Source of the DNA: VGJJ01 sp964480705 | Lineage (GTDB): Archaea > Iainarchaeota > Iainarchaeia > Iainarchaeales > VGJJ01 | Assembly: GCA_964480705.1 (NCBI GenBank) | Contig: CAYZPC010000009.1 | Location: 1 to 40,955, forward strand | Reading direction: 5' to 3' | Length of the DNA stretch: 40,955 bases | The notes under the pieces: model-generated | The model's input: only the letters and a program-made list of their open reading frames with translations | Database searches by the model: none | What the model was told of the DNA's origin: nothing | Translations under genes and position numbers: made by a program | Shown here: piece after piece, positions 24,295 to 31,607 of the stretch | How the letters are laid out: every line of letters begins with the position of its first letter | How positions within the stretch are numbered: position 1 is the stretch's first letter

Positions 24295-25284
24295 ATGGCA
24301 AAAGATGTGAAAGAAACCAAGGCAAAGAAAGCCGGTAAAGACGAGAAACTCTGGTGGGTGGACTCGAAAGGAAAGCGTGTGGATGGACGCGGAATCAACG
24401 ATTTGCGCAACATCAAAATTCAAGCAGGCGTTCTTCCCAACGCCGATGGTTCATGTTACTTAGAATGGGGACAAAACAAAGTCCTTGTTTCAGTAAATGG
24501 TCCGCGCGAAGTGTTGCCCAAACATCAGGCAAATCCCTATCGTGCGATTGTGCGATACACCTATCGCATGGCTGCATTCTCGGTTACCGAGCGAAAGAAT
24601 CCTCGACCCGGTCGAAGAGAAACCGAAATTTCAAAAGTCTCCGGTGAAGCATTGGAAAAAGCCATTTTCTTGGAACGATTTCCCAATACCGCCATTGACA
24701 TTTTTGTGGAAGTCTTGGATGCAAATGCAGGAACACGCATTGCATGCTTGACCGCTGCAGCCGTTGCAGTTGCCGACGCAGGAATTCCCATGCGCGACAT
24801 GGTTTCCGGAATCACGGTCGGAAGAGCAGATGGAAAGTGGATTGTTGATTTGAACAAACACGAAGAAGACGCTCCCGATGCAGTGGATATGGCGGTGGCC
24901 TTCTTGCCCAACACGCGAGAAGTGACCTTGCTTCAAATGGATGGAGAAATCACTCCCGAAGAATTCAATGCACTCATGGCCACTGCCGCAGCGAATGTGG
25001 AAAAAGTGTATGAGTTGCAGAAGAAAGCATTGAAGGAATCGTTCGAGAACAAGAAGCCCGAACAAATTCCCGGAATGGAGGATTTCATTCACATGGATGG
25101 AAAACACTCTGAGCACGCGCATGAAGATGCTCACGCGCCCGCTCAACCCCGCGCGCGAAATGAACGCGTGATGAAGACGAAGGACCCCTTGTCCTTTGAC
25201 GCTTCCGATTATGGAGAGGAAACCGAACTGCAAGAAGAAAATGCAGACGCGGAACATGAAGCCTTTGATGGCGGAAAGGAATAG
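24295..25284 (+). CDS. rrp41: Exosome phosphorolytic subunit Rrp41
   Basis: Active RNase PH-fold subunit of the exosome ring, which degrades or tails RNA. The conserved parts are DGRGINDLRNI, the RNA-contacting GRRETEISK and a DAVDMAVAF segment near the acidic catalytic residues. 329 residues versus about 245 usual. The excess is an N-terminal Lys-rich leader (about 18 residues) and an acidic/His-rich C-terminal tail from about 255 on (KHSEHAHEDAHAP, then Glu-rich). GGAGATG precedes the ATG. Confidence 0.95.
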   Translation: MAKDVKETKAKKAGKDEKLWWVDSKGKRVDGRGINDLRNIKIQAGVLPNADGSCYLEWGQNKVLVSVNGPREVLPKHQANPYRAIVRYTYRMAAFSVTERKNPRPGRRETEISKVSGEALEKAIFLERFPNTAIDIFVEVLDANAGTRIACLTAAAVAVADAGIPMRDMVSGITVGRADGKWIVDLNKHEEDAPDAVDMAVAFLPNTREVTLLQMDGEITPEEFNALMATAAANVEKVYELQKKALKESFENKKPEQIPGMEDFIHMDGKHSEHAHEDAHAPAQPRARNERVMKTKDPLSFDASDYGEETELQEENADAEHEAFDGGKE

Positions 25285-25312
25285 GTAAACAAAAACTGAA
25301 AAGGTGAAAACT

Positions 25313-26104
25313 ATGGGACACATGGATATTTTGATGGAATTGCAGCGCAACAAAGTGTTGGAATCGCTGAAAGAAGGAAAACGCGTGAGCAATCGTGCGT
25401 TGGATGAATACCGCACCATTAATGTGCAAACAAACGTGAGTGAAAACGCCAATGGTTCTGCCCGTGTTCGCGTGGGAAAAACCGATGTGATTGCGGGAAC
25501 AAAATTTGTGGTTGGAACGCCGTTTCCTGATTCTCCCAGCGAGGGAAGCATTGCAGTTGGAGCTGAACTCACTCCGCTCGCGTCTCCGCTGAATGAGGTG
25601 GGGCCGCCCTCCACGCATGAAGTGGAACTCTCCCGCGTCGTGGATCGCGCCATCCGTGAGAGTCACTGTATTGATTTGGAATCACTATGTTTAGTGGAAG
25701 GAGAAAAAGTTCTCTCATTGTACATCGATATTTACGCGGTGAATGATGATGGAAACTTATTCGATGCCACCTCTCTGGCCGCATTGGCTGCGTTGAACAC
25801 CACGCGCTTGTCCAAAGTAGAAGACAATGCCATCGTGTATGGCGAATATGATGGAATGCTCAAGATGGCCAATCAGCCATTGTTGTCCACCATCTACAAA
25901 GTAGGAAACCACCTCCTCGCAGACGCCGATTTGGGAGAAGAAAAAGCCATGACGGCTCGCTTCTCTTTCGGCGGAACCGAAAAGGGCGTTCTTACCGCGT
26001 TTCAAAAAGGGGGGTCCGGCTCCTTCTCGTTAGAAGAGTTGGAAAAGTCCATCGAAATGGGGTTAAAAAACGCCAAAGCCTTGCGTAAATTGACAAAACC
26101 GTAA
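25313..26104 (+). CDS. rrp42: Exosome structural subunit Rrp42
   Basis: RNase PH-fold partner of Rrp41 in the hexameric exosome ring, 263 residues, normal length. Conserved: KRVSNRALDEYR, GSARVRVGKTDVIAG, VVDRAIRES, LYIDIYAVNDDGN. It lacks the phosphate-binding arginines, as expected. Start is ATG 25313, 6 nt after GGTGA. A GTG at 25304 overlaps that SD and is rejected. Confidence 0.95.
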   Translation: MGHMDILMELQRNKVLESLKEGKRVSNRALDEYRTINVQTNVSENANGSARVRVGKTDVIAGTKFVVGTPFPDSPSEGSIAVGAELTPLASPLNEVGPPSTHEVELSRVVDRAIRESHCIDLESLCLVEGEKVLSLYIDIYAVNDDGNLFDATSLAALAALNTTRLSKVEDNAIVYGEYDGMLKMANQPLLSTIYKVGNHLLADADLGEEKAMTARFSFGGTEKGVLTAFQKGGSGSFSLEELEKSIEMGLKNAKALRKLTKP

Positions 26105-26191
26105 GGCGAGGGTAAAACCCTTCCAAATGGCCTCAAAACAGGGTATTAGGGGGTTTCCTCCCCCTTCCTTTGTTGAGAGTCACTAGGCGGG

Positions 26192-26199
26192 TTTAAAAG
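26192..26199 (+). promoter_or_regulatory. TATA box upstream of L37Ae
   Basis: TTTAAAAG in the 155-nt gap after Rrp42, about 61-68 nt before the L37Ae ATG. Transcription would begin near 26220. Confidence 0.5.
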
Positions 26200-26259
26200 A
26201 GTTTTTCGGCGGTTTTGCTAGTATACGACCGCCTTATTACTAATCAGGGGAACACACAC

Positions 26260-26715
26260 ATGACCAACAAAACACGAAGACACACGGCCCGATTCGGTGC
26301 CCGATATGGTGTCTCCATCAAGAAGCGCTATGAAGCGGTGGAAGAGAAACAGCGTAAACAACACGTCTGCCCCAAATGCGGTTTTGAAAAAGTTCAACGC
26401 ATCTCAACAGGAATTTTTATTTGCTACAAGTGCAACACCAAATATGCGGGTGGAGCATTCTATCCTCAAACATTGTCCGGAAGTATTATTGCCAAGATGG
26501 TGGACTCTCGCGCATTCACGCCTGAGTTGTCATCCATGATTGACTCCAACGTGCAAGCCATTGTTCGCCCGGAGAAGAAAGTTGAAATGAGCGATGAAGA
26601 AAAAATCGACTCATTAATGGAAGAAAAACCCTCCAAGAAAAAGAAAAAGAAAACAGACAATGCTGAAAATAATGATGATTCATCGCCCAGCGCAGAAACC
26701 GCTGAGGAAGCGTGA
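26260..26715 (+). CDS. rpl37ae: Ribosomal protein L37Ae with charged C-terminal tail
   Basis: Zinc-binding large-subunit protein. Residues 1-80 are the normal fold: TARFGARYG, zinc ribbon CPKC...CYKC, YAGGAFYP. The family is usually about 90 residues; here it is 151. The extra C-terminal part holds an acidic helix (SDEEKIDSLMEE), a run of six lysines and an Asn/Asp/Ser/Glu-rich end. ATG 26260 is chosen because conserved sequence begins there; the in-frame extension to 26215 is in the leader. Confidence 0.93.
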   Translation: MTNKTRRHTARFGARYGVSIKKRYEAVEEKQRKQHVCPKCGFEKVQRISTGIFICYKCNTKYAGGAFYPQTLSGSIIAKMVDSRAFTPELSSMIDSNVQAIVRPEKKVEMSDEEKIDSLMEEKPSKKKKKKTDNAENNDDSSPSAETAEEA

Positions 26716-26722
26716 ATGAAAA

Positions 26723-26857
26723 ATGGCCTACAAGTGTAACAAGTGCTTGCAAGTCTTAGATCAATTACCCGTTGGACTCATTCGCTGCCCCAACTGCGGA
26801 AACAAAATTTTTTACAAAGTCCGCGCACCCGTTGAAAAACGAGTGATTGCCCGATAA
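26723..26857 (+). CDS. rpoP: RNA polymerase subunit P (Rpo12)
   Basis: A 44-residue zinc-ribbon subunit of archaeal RNA polymerase (homologue of Rpb12/RpoP). It reads MAYKCNKC, then RCPNCGNKIFYKVR and ends VIAR. CxxC...CxxC and the C-terminal basic stretch are typical. It begins 7 nt after the L37Ae stop (the ATG directly at 26716 is out of frame). Confidence 0.93.
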   Translation: MAYKCNKCLQVLDQLPVGLIRCPNCGNKIFYKVRAPVEKRVIAR

Positions 26858-26868
26858 GGGTTGTGCGT

Positions 26869-27102
26869 ATGCTCACGCGCAAAAAAGTGTATTCGGTTTC
26901 AAACACAGCACAAGCGAAGGCAATCGCCTCCGCATTGTCTCCTGAAACACGCTCCACGCATGAAAAACGTGCACGCACCACGATTACCGTTAAAAACAGT
27001 CGCCTGACTATTACTAATAAGGGAAGCGATTCCGTTTACGTGAAAGCCTCGCAGGATACGTATGGCAAACTGGTCTCGTTTTTACAATCATTGAAAATCT
27101 AA
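26869..27102 (+). CDS. pcc1: KEOPS complex subunit Pcc1-like
   Basis: A 77-residue protein matching the small Pcc1 fold: AKAIASALSPE, RARTTITVKNSRLTITNKG, VKASQDTYGKLVSFLQSL. Pcc1 dimerises and binds the Kae1 subunit of the t6A-forming KEOPS complex. Its place between rpoP and prefoldin beta matches the archaeal gene order. GTG 26863 is an alternative start two codons earlier. The sequence is divergent, so the assignment is supported as much by context as by motif. Confidence 0.78.
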   Translation: MLTRKKVYSVSNTAQAKAIASALSPETRSTHEKRARTTITVKNSRLTITNKGSDSVYVKASQDTYGKLVSFLQSLKI

Positions 27103-27120
27103 GGAATGGAGTGGTAAAAC

Positions 27121-27459
27121 ATGGCACAACAAGATGTACGAGAAATGATTAACGAATTTGAGAAACAGCGACAGATGCTCATGTCGGTCTCCATGCAGAA
27201 ACAGCAAATGCAGGCCACGCTCAATGGATTAGATGTGTCGTTGAAAGAATTAGAAAACACGAAAGAAACAACCGTGTACAAGGCCGCAGGAGCCATTTTG
27301 GTTTCGCGAAACGCCAAAGAAGTAAAGAAAGAATTGGAAGAGCAGAAAGAGAGCACCGCCCTGCGATTGAAAACAATGGAAAAGCAGGAAAAGAATCTCG
27401 TGGACAAACTCAACACGCTCAAAACTGAAATTGAAACCGCTGCGAAACCTAAGCAGTAA
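27121..27459 (+). CDS. pfdB: Prefoldin beta subunit
   Basis: A 112-residue, two-long-helix coiled coil with a beta hairpin between (KETTVYKAAGAILV). It hands unfolded proteins to the thermosome as an alpha2-beta4 hexamer. A GGAGTGG site precedes the ATG. Last gene of the L15e-to-prefoldin superoperon, followed by a T-tract at 27477-27488. Confidence 0.92.
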   Translation: MAQQDVREMINEFEKQRQMLMSVSMQKQQMQATLNGLDVSLKELENTKETTVYKAAGAILVSRNAKEVKKELEEQKESTALRLKTMEKQEKNLVDKLNTLKTEIETAAKPKQ

Positions 27460-27488
27460 CATCTATTCGCAACTACTTTCTTTTTTTT

Positions 27489-27503
27489 CTGGCCGAGGGC
27501 CAG
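27489..27503. repeat. Palindrome upstream of the DHH gene
   Basis: CTGGCC-GAG-GGCCAG, a perfect 6-bp stem, directly after a T-tract and just before the ATTTTATT box (27508-27515) of the DHH gene. It may end the prefoldin transcript or act as an operator. Confidence 0.45.
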
Positions 27504-27536
27504 TATCATTTTATTCTCCAAAACTAGTCTCCACCC

Positions 27537-28562
27537 ATGCGTGGAACATTTTATCGCGAAACCGAGATTCTGCTGCAAGAACTATCCGGAAAGCGGGTGC
27601 TTTTTCTCTCGCACGCGCGGCCGGACATGGACACGCTCTCGTCTGCGTACGCGCTTGCGCACATTTTAGGACAGAAAATAAAATGCACCTGGGGCTTGAG
27701 TGAAAAATTAAACGATTCCTACACCACGCGCGTGTCCTCATTTGCCATTCAACCAAAAATAATCACTTCGCTAGAATCATTTGACGCCATCGTGTGCGTG
27801 GACTTCCGCTCTCCTTCTCAAGCGGGTGAATTAGAATCCGCTCTGCAAAAGTTTTCAAAAAAAATAATTATCATCGACCACCATCATCCTTCCTCTAGCG
27901 AGTTTGCTGGAAAAGTAATCAAACTCATCCGCCCCGCGAGCGCGGCAACGGCACAAATGGTCGCGCAAATTGGTATTGAACTGAATGCAGAATTTTCCAA
28001 ACCCCTCGCTTCCGCTCTCGCGATGGGAATCATCACCGACTCTGCTAAATTTACGGTGGCAGACGCAGAAACATTTTCCACATTTTCATTTCTTCTCGAA
28101 AAATCTGGCAAAACCTATGAGCAACTTCTCGAACGGGCCATTCCCGCACTTGAAACCGCGGATGTGGTGTCCACGTTTCATTCTCTTCGCAATGCAAAAT
28201 TAATCAGCGTGGGAAATTTCCTCCTCGCGTCCACGAATGCACCGTATCATAACTCGCGCGCAGCCAATGCTCTCATTCAGCTCGGCGCCGATGTGGCGTT
28301 GGGTATTTTTCATGGAAAAGATGGGTTGTTTTGTTCGGTTCGCGTCTCCGGCCGCGCCCATTCCGTGTTGCAGTTTGATGCGATGAAAATTCTCCCTGAA
28401 CTTGCCCGCACCCACAATGGATCGTGCGGCGGTCACGCGCGCGCGGCACAATTGAATCTTCCCCTATATATTTCAGAAAATGTGATGGTGGACGCGTTTA
28501 CGCATGCGTTGCAAGCGCGTGTGCGAAAGATAGTTAAAGATTCAAAGCTGCATATCTATTGA
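27537..28562 (+). CDS. DHH/DHHA1 phosphoesterase (NrnA/RecJ-like)
   Basis: A 341-residue manganese-dependent phosphoesterase. The first domain has HARPDMD (26-32), the metal-binding D in VCVDFRS (86-92) and DHHHP (114-118). The C-terminal DHHA1 domain has the substrate motif GSCGGHARA near residue 300. Its length suits oligoribonucleotide or nucleotide phosphatases (NrnA-like) and archaeal RecJ-like nucleases; the substrate cannot be fixed. A TATA-like ATTTTATT lies 22-29 nt before the ATG (leaderless). Confidence 0.88.
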   Translation: MRGTFYRETEILLQELSGKRVLFLSHARPDMDTLSSAYALAHILGQKIKCTWGLSEKLNDSYTTRVSSFAIQPKIITSLESFDAIVCVDFRSPSQAGELESALQKFSKKIIIIDHHHPSSSEFAGKVIKLIRPASAATAQMVAQIGIELNAEFSKPLASALAMGIITDSAKFTVADAETFSTFSFLLEKSGKTYEQLLERAIPALETADVVSTFHSLRNAKLISVGNFLLASTNAPYHNSRAANALIQLGADVALGIFHGKDGLFCSVRVSGRAHSVLQFDAMKILPELARTHNGSCGGHARAAQLNLPLYISENVMVDAFTHALQARVRKIVKDSKLHIY

Positions 28563-28572
28563 AGGATTTTCC

Positions 28573-29049
28573 ATGCAGTACACGACATACGCTAAACTGA
28601 CTTCCACGCAACAAAAACTCGTAGACGAAGCTGAAAAAGTCATGAAAGAGGCGTACAATCCGTATTCTCATTTCTATGTGGGCGCGACTCTCCTTGCAAA
28701 GGATGGTTCGATTATTTCAGGTGCAAATGTGGAAAACGCTGCGTATGGAAGCTGCATCTGTGCGGAGCGAAGCGCTCTACTTCGTGCCAACGCGATGGGT
28801 CACCGCCAATTTTCGAGCATTGCTATTATCACACGCGGCGAAACGTTTGATGTGAAAGAGCCCAGCGCCCCATGCGGAAGCTGTAGGCAAATGATTAACG
28901 AGGCTGCTCAATTATCCGAAAAAAATATTGAGATCATCCTCTCAAACACTAAAAAAGATAAAGTCATTATCACGAGCATCGAAGAATTATTGCCCCTATC
29001 CTTCGGTCCGCGCGACCTTAAAATGGATATCAAAAAATATCAGAAATAG
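28573..29049 (+). CDS. cdd: Cytidine deaminase
   Basis: Hydrolyses cytidine to uridine in pyrimidine salvage. A 158-residue homotetrameric-type enzyme with the zinc/catalytic motif CAERSA (C63, E65) and PCGSCRQ (C101, C104), plus NPYSHFYVGA at the start. The tail DLKMDIKKYQK is longer than usual by about 20 residues. It follows the DHH gene by 10 nt with GAAGGA as SD, so both may serve nucleotide recycling. Confidence 0.94.
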   Translation: MQYTTYAKLTSTQQKLVDEAEKVMKEAYNPYSHFYVGATLLAKDGSIISGANVENAAYGSCICAERSALLRANAMGHRQFSSIAIITRGETFDVKEPSAPCGSCRQMINEAAQLSEKNIEIILSNTKKDKVIITSIEELLPLSFGPRDLKMDIKKYQK

Positions 29050-29062
29050 CTGGTGCAAACCA

Positions 29063-29500
29063 CTACACGTAAATAACATTTTTTCCCTTGTGTATTTTTT
29101 GTCGCTTGGCTTTCTTCAACAAATAATGTATGGTGCTTTTCGGCACGCCTGTTTTGGCTTCAATTTCGCGCATGCTTAGAAAATCTTTTCTCAAGTCGGC
29201 GATGAGTTTTATTTTTTCTAAATCCACGTTTAATGCGCGTCCGGGTTTGTGATTCCGCTTCACGTGAATGCGGTGTTTTTGCAAAACCTCGCGTGTTTTG
29301 GGTGCGAGTCTTTTTTCTACGCTCGAGGAGGCTCCCACCATTGTGAGGTTGGGGCACTGCTGCAAAATAGCCAGCATTTTTTTGGCTGAAATGGGTCTCA
29401 CGAGATGAACCTCGCTGAGCTCCTTCGGGAGCGTTGAAACCGGGGTGTGTTCTCGTATTGCGTATTGCATTTGCTTCGCCGTAAAGCGTCCGTAAAGCAT
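29063..29500 (-). CDS. HTH protein, 145 aa
   Basis: The C-terminal part (about 95-135) is a helix-turn-helix of the recombinase/transposase type (LSMREIEAKTGVPKSTIHYLLKK). The N-terminal half (ISAKKMLAILQQCPNLT, LAPKTREVLQKHRI) is mixed alpha/beta and not recognised. It could be a transcription regulator; no catalytic serine-recombinase domain is present. The start is uncertain: ATG 29500 lies directly beside a TATA element, while an internal ATG at 29470 would allow a short leader. Convergent with cdd. Confidence 0.6.
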   Translation of the reverse strand: MLYGRFTAKQMQYAIREHTPVSTLPKELSEVHLVRPISAKKMLAILQQCPNLTMVGASSSVEKRLAPKTREVLQKHRIHVKRNHKPGRALNVDLEKIKLIADLRKDFLSMREIEAKTGVPKSTIHYLLKKAKRQKIHKGKNVIYV

Positions 29501-29510
29501 CTTTATATAT
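29479..29510 (+). promoter_or_regulatory. Promoter with 11-bp-spaced direct repeats
   Basis: CCGTAAAGC occurs twice (29479-29487 and 29490-29498), exactly one helical turn apart, immediately before the TATA box TTTATATAT (29502-29510). It drives the exported acidic protein at 29579. The same symmetrical box may serve the divergent HTH gene. Confidence 0.55.
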
Positions 29511-29536
29511 GTCGCTCCGCCTCTCTTCCCTCATGC

Positions 29537-29550
29537 ACCCCTCTTGGGGT
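29537..29550 (+). other. Hairpin in the 5' leader of the exported acidic protein
   Basis: ACCCC-TCTT-GGGGT, a 5-bp GC-rich stem with a tetraloop, at the expected start of the message, about 25 nt before the GAGGTGA ribosome-binding site. It may stabilise the RNA. Confidence 0.45.
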
Positions 29551-29578
29551 TAGGCATATCACGAGAGGTGAATGAACA

Positions 29579-30853
29579 ATGAATCGTACACAATTGCTCC
29601 TTCTCTCCCTCGCGTCGATTTTCTTCCTTTTTGGAAGCCTCGTCGTGGCGGAAAGCGGGTCCGGGTCTAATGACTCCGATGACGCTGAGAAGGCCTTAAA
29701 GGAATTGAAAAAACAGGAGATGAAAGTCAAACTCATCTCAGCTAAACCCATTTTTGGGGTAGAGTCTATTGAAGAAGCCCGCCTTCGCATTGAAGCGCGT
29801 GCTGAAGATGCGGAAGACGCATTAGATGATGATAAAGTCGAATTGCGTATTCGCGGTACCGAAAATGTTCCCGAATGGGCAAATGATGTGAAAGCCATCC
29901 TCGTCGCATTCGACATTGACGCAGCTACTCTAGAAAAGTTGGCAGCATTGCCCACGGAAGAGCGCGCACAAGCATTGCGAGAATTACGTATTCGATATGA
30001 GTTGAAAGAAAACTCTGAAGAGAAAACCGAATTGCGCTTGCGCATGAAATTGATTGCCGACCGCGCGAGTGAAGTTGCAGCCGCGCACAAATTAGAAGGT
30101 GCTGCTAAATTCAAAGCACGATTGGAAGTCGCCATCAAAATGGCGGAAGAAAATGGCAACACCGAATTGTTGGCCAAATTGAATGCTCTCGCTGCCCGAT
30201 TAGCCGCCAAGACAGCTTTGTCAGACGCGGACGAGGATGCGGTAGAAGATGCTATTTTCGACAACCGCAAAGCGGATTTTGAAGAGAAAGCACCCAAGGC
30301 CATTCAATTGTCCATTCGCGTGAACAATAGTTTGAACACGTTCATCACGAAACTAAAAACCATGATTGATGACCGCGCCGCAGGTGGATTAAACACTGCC
30401 CGCTTGGAAGCCGGACTCAATCTGTTGAATAAGGTCGAGGACCGCTTAGCCGAGCAGATTGCGCAAACCCAAGATGATTGGGAAGCGTATGAAGCCAATC
30501 CTTCCAAAGAAACATTGAAGGCCGTGCACTATGATTTGGTCAAGTTGAAAGTATTAGCCCGCCACGCTGTGCAGGATATGCGCACCATGGTCCGCTTCTA
30601 CAAACACTACACCGAAACAGATGGTGCAGCCGCCGACACGTACGTTGAATACGAAGTCGAACTCGAAGATGAATCCCAAACAGAAGCTGAAGCCGATGTT
30701 GCCGCTGCTGATGTGGTGGGAGGAGTCGACCCCACATTGACCGCCGACACGGTTGACGACAATCCTTCAGCGGATGACCTTTCCGAAACCGATGATTCCG
30801 GAATGGATTCTGCGGAAGACATCGCTGAAAACACCACGGGGGGAACCGCATGA
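29579..30853 (+). CDS. Exported acidic helical protein, 424 aa
   Basis: Not recognised. Residues 1-25 form a signal peptide ending VVAES. The mature protein is helix-rich and strongly charged, with an early Ser/Asp linker, several long amphipathic helices (about 40-350; Ala/Leu/Glu/Arg heptads such as EERAQALRELRIRYELKE) and a highly acidic Thr/Asp/Ser tail from about 355 on. No anchor is seen. GAGGTGA gives a strong SD. The stop overlaps the start of the lipoprotein gene (ATGA), so the two are translationally coupled and may act together on the cell surface (inference). Confidence 0.7.
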   Translation: MNRTQLLLLSLASIFFLFGSLVVAESGSGSNDSDDAEKALKELKKQEMKVKLISAKPIFGVESIEEARLRIEARAEDAEDALDDDKVELRIRGTENVPEWANDVKAILVAFDIDAATLEKLAALPTEERAQALRELRIRYELKENSEEKTELRLRMKLIADRASEVAAAHKLEGAAKFKARLEVAIKMAEENGNTELLAKLNALAARLAAKTALSDADEDAVEDAIFDNRKADFEEKAPKAIQLSIRVNNSLNTFITKLKTMIDDRAAGGLNTARLEAGLNLLNKVEDRLAEQIAQTQDDWEAYEANPSKETLKAVHYDLVKLKVLARHAVQDMRTMVRFYKHYTETDGAAADTYVEYEVELEDESQTEAEADVAAADVVGGVDPTLTADTVDDNPSADDLSETDDSGMDSAEDIAENTTGGTA

Positions 30854-31113
30854 ATAAAACATTCGCTGGACTATCTCTCCTGCTCCTCGTGAGCCTTGTT
30901 TTCTCGGGCTGCGTGCAATCGCAAACCCCTGAGAACACGACCGTGCCCATCAACACCATTTCGGCCCCCACGGCAGAGAGTGTAGTGGATGAGTTGGCCG
31001 GAGGAACCGGGACAGGAACAAACGACATTACTCCCGACGATTTGGACACCCTCCAAAACGATTTGGATGAATTGGACGTGAGCGTGGACGAACTCGCCCA
31101 ATCCGACATATAA
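30850..31113 (+). CDS. Small acidic lipoprotein, 87 aa
   Basis: Signal peptide with lipobox LVFSGC; the Cys at about residue 21 would be lipidated. The mature part is Thr/Pro-rich then strongly acidic (DDLDTLQNDLDELDVSVDEL), a probable short helix. It overlaps the upstream exported protein by 4 nt and is followed by a strong terminator hairpin. Function unknown. Confidence 0.72.
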   Translation: MNKTFAGLSLLLLVSLVFSGCVQSQTPENTTVPINTISAPTAESVVDELAGGTGTGTNDITPDDLDTLQNDLDELDVSVDELAQSDI

Positions 31114-31128
31114 TTGAATGATTCGCCC

Positions 31129-31162
31129 GGGCGGGGGAGTTCTCCCGCCCCATTCTCTTTTT
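31129..31162 (+). terminator. Hairpin terminator after the lipoprotein gene
   Basis: GGGCGGG pairs with CCCGCCC around a short internal region, a 7-bp all-GC stem extended by two weaker pairs, followed by CATTCTCTTTTT. It looks like an intrinsic-type terminator. Confidence 0.65.
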
Positions 31163-31178
31163 CCAACCCCCAATTATT

Positions 31179-31192
31179 TGGCATGCCCAAAA
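31179..31192. repeat. TGGCATGCCCAAAA repeat, copy 1
   Basis: A 14-nt sequence containing the palindrome GGCATGCC, about 6 nt upstream of the TATA box (31198-31206) of the wHTH gene. An identical copy lies at 31261-31274. Candidate operator. Confidence 0.5.
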
Positions 31193-31228
31193 CACAGTAT
31201 TTTATTCTCCCGAATTTTGCCATTATAC

Positions 31229-31594
31229 ATGAAAAGAACCCCCCTTTCGGCTCATTTTTATGGCATGCCCAAAATTCAACCCGAAACGGCTCCTTTGCCC
31301 CTTTCTTCGTTAGAAAATCGCATCCTCGAGTATGTTCACGCCCACTGGCCCACGTCTTCTACGGAAGTCGCTGAACTCTTGCAGGGCGCCCCATTAGTTA
31401 CGCGTGAAGAGAAGCGCTTGCACTCTTCGCGCATTAGTTATCACATCCAAAAACTGGTTGCCAAACAAAAGCTGATTTCCAAACGCATGGGTAACGCATT
31501 AGTCGTGTGGCCCTATGAAGTTGAATCATTGCGCGTCATGCATGGGTTGATGATTCCCGTTCACGTCAAAGAGCCCTCGCGCGAGGAATGGTAA
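31229..31594 (+). CDS. Winged-helix DNA-binding protein, 121 aa
   Basis: The winged helix spans about residues 20-95: LENRILEYVHAHWPTSSTEVAELL, then ISYHIQKLVAKQKLISKRMGNALVVWP. It is probably a transcription regulator; no ligand domain is seen. ATG 31229 (MKRTPLS) is chosen because TATTTTATT lies 23-31 nt before it (leaderless). Alternatives are 31265 (inside repeat copy 2) and 31118 (would read through the terminator). The V4R-domain gene follows by 13 nt, so this may regulate or signal with it. Confidence 0.7.
   Translation: MKRTPLSAHFYGMPKIQPETAPLPLSSLENRILEYVHAHWPTSSTEVAELLQGAPLVTREEKRLHSSRISYHIQKLVAKQKLISKRMGNALVVWPYEVESLRVMHGLMIPVHVKEPSREEW
31261..31274. repeat. TGGCATGCCCAAAA repeat, copy 2
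   Basis: Identical to copy 1 at 31179-31192, 82 nt downstream, inside the first codons of the wHTH gene and including its second ATG. Confidence 0.5.
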
Positions 31595-31607
31595 GGCGGT
31601 TTGACGC

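Noticed and set aside
24631..25653. 340-aa minus-strand ORF opposite Rrp41/Rrp42
   Set aside because: Entirely antisense to two conserved exosome genes; composition (Ser/Phe/His-rich) is that of a reverse shadow.
29503..30303. 266-aa minus-strand ORF opposite the exported acidic protein
   Set aside because: Ser/Ala/Asn/Arg-rich shadow of the helical coding sequence on the other strand.
30540..31223. 227-aa minus-strand ORF
   Set aside because: Antisense to the exported protein and lipoprotein, which have signal peptides, SD site, overlap and terminator on the plus strand.
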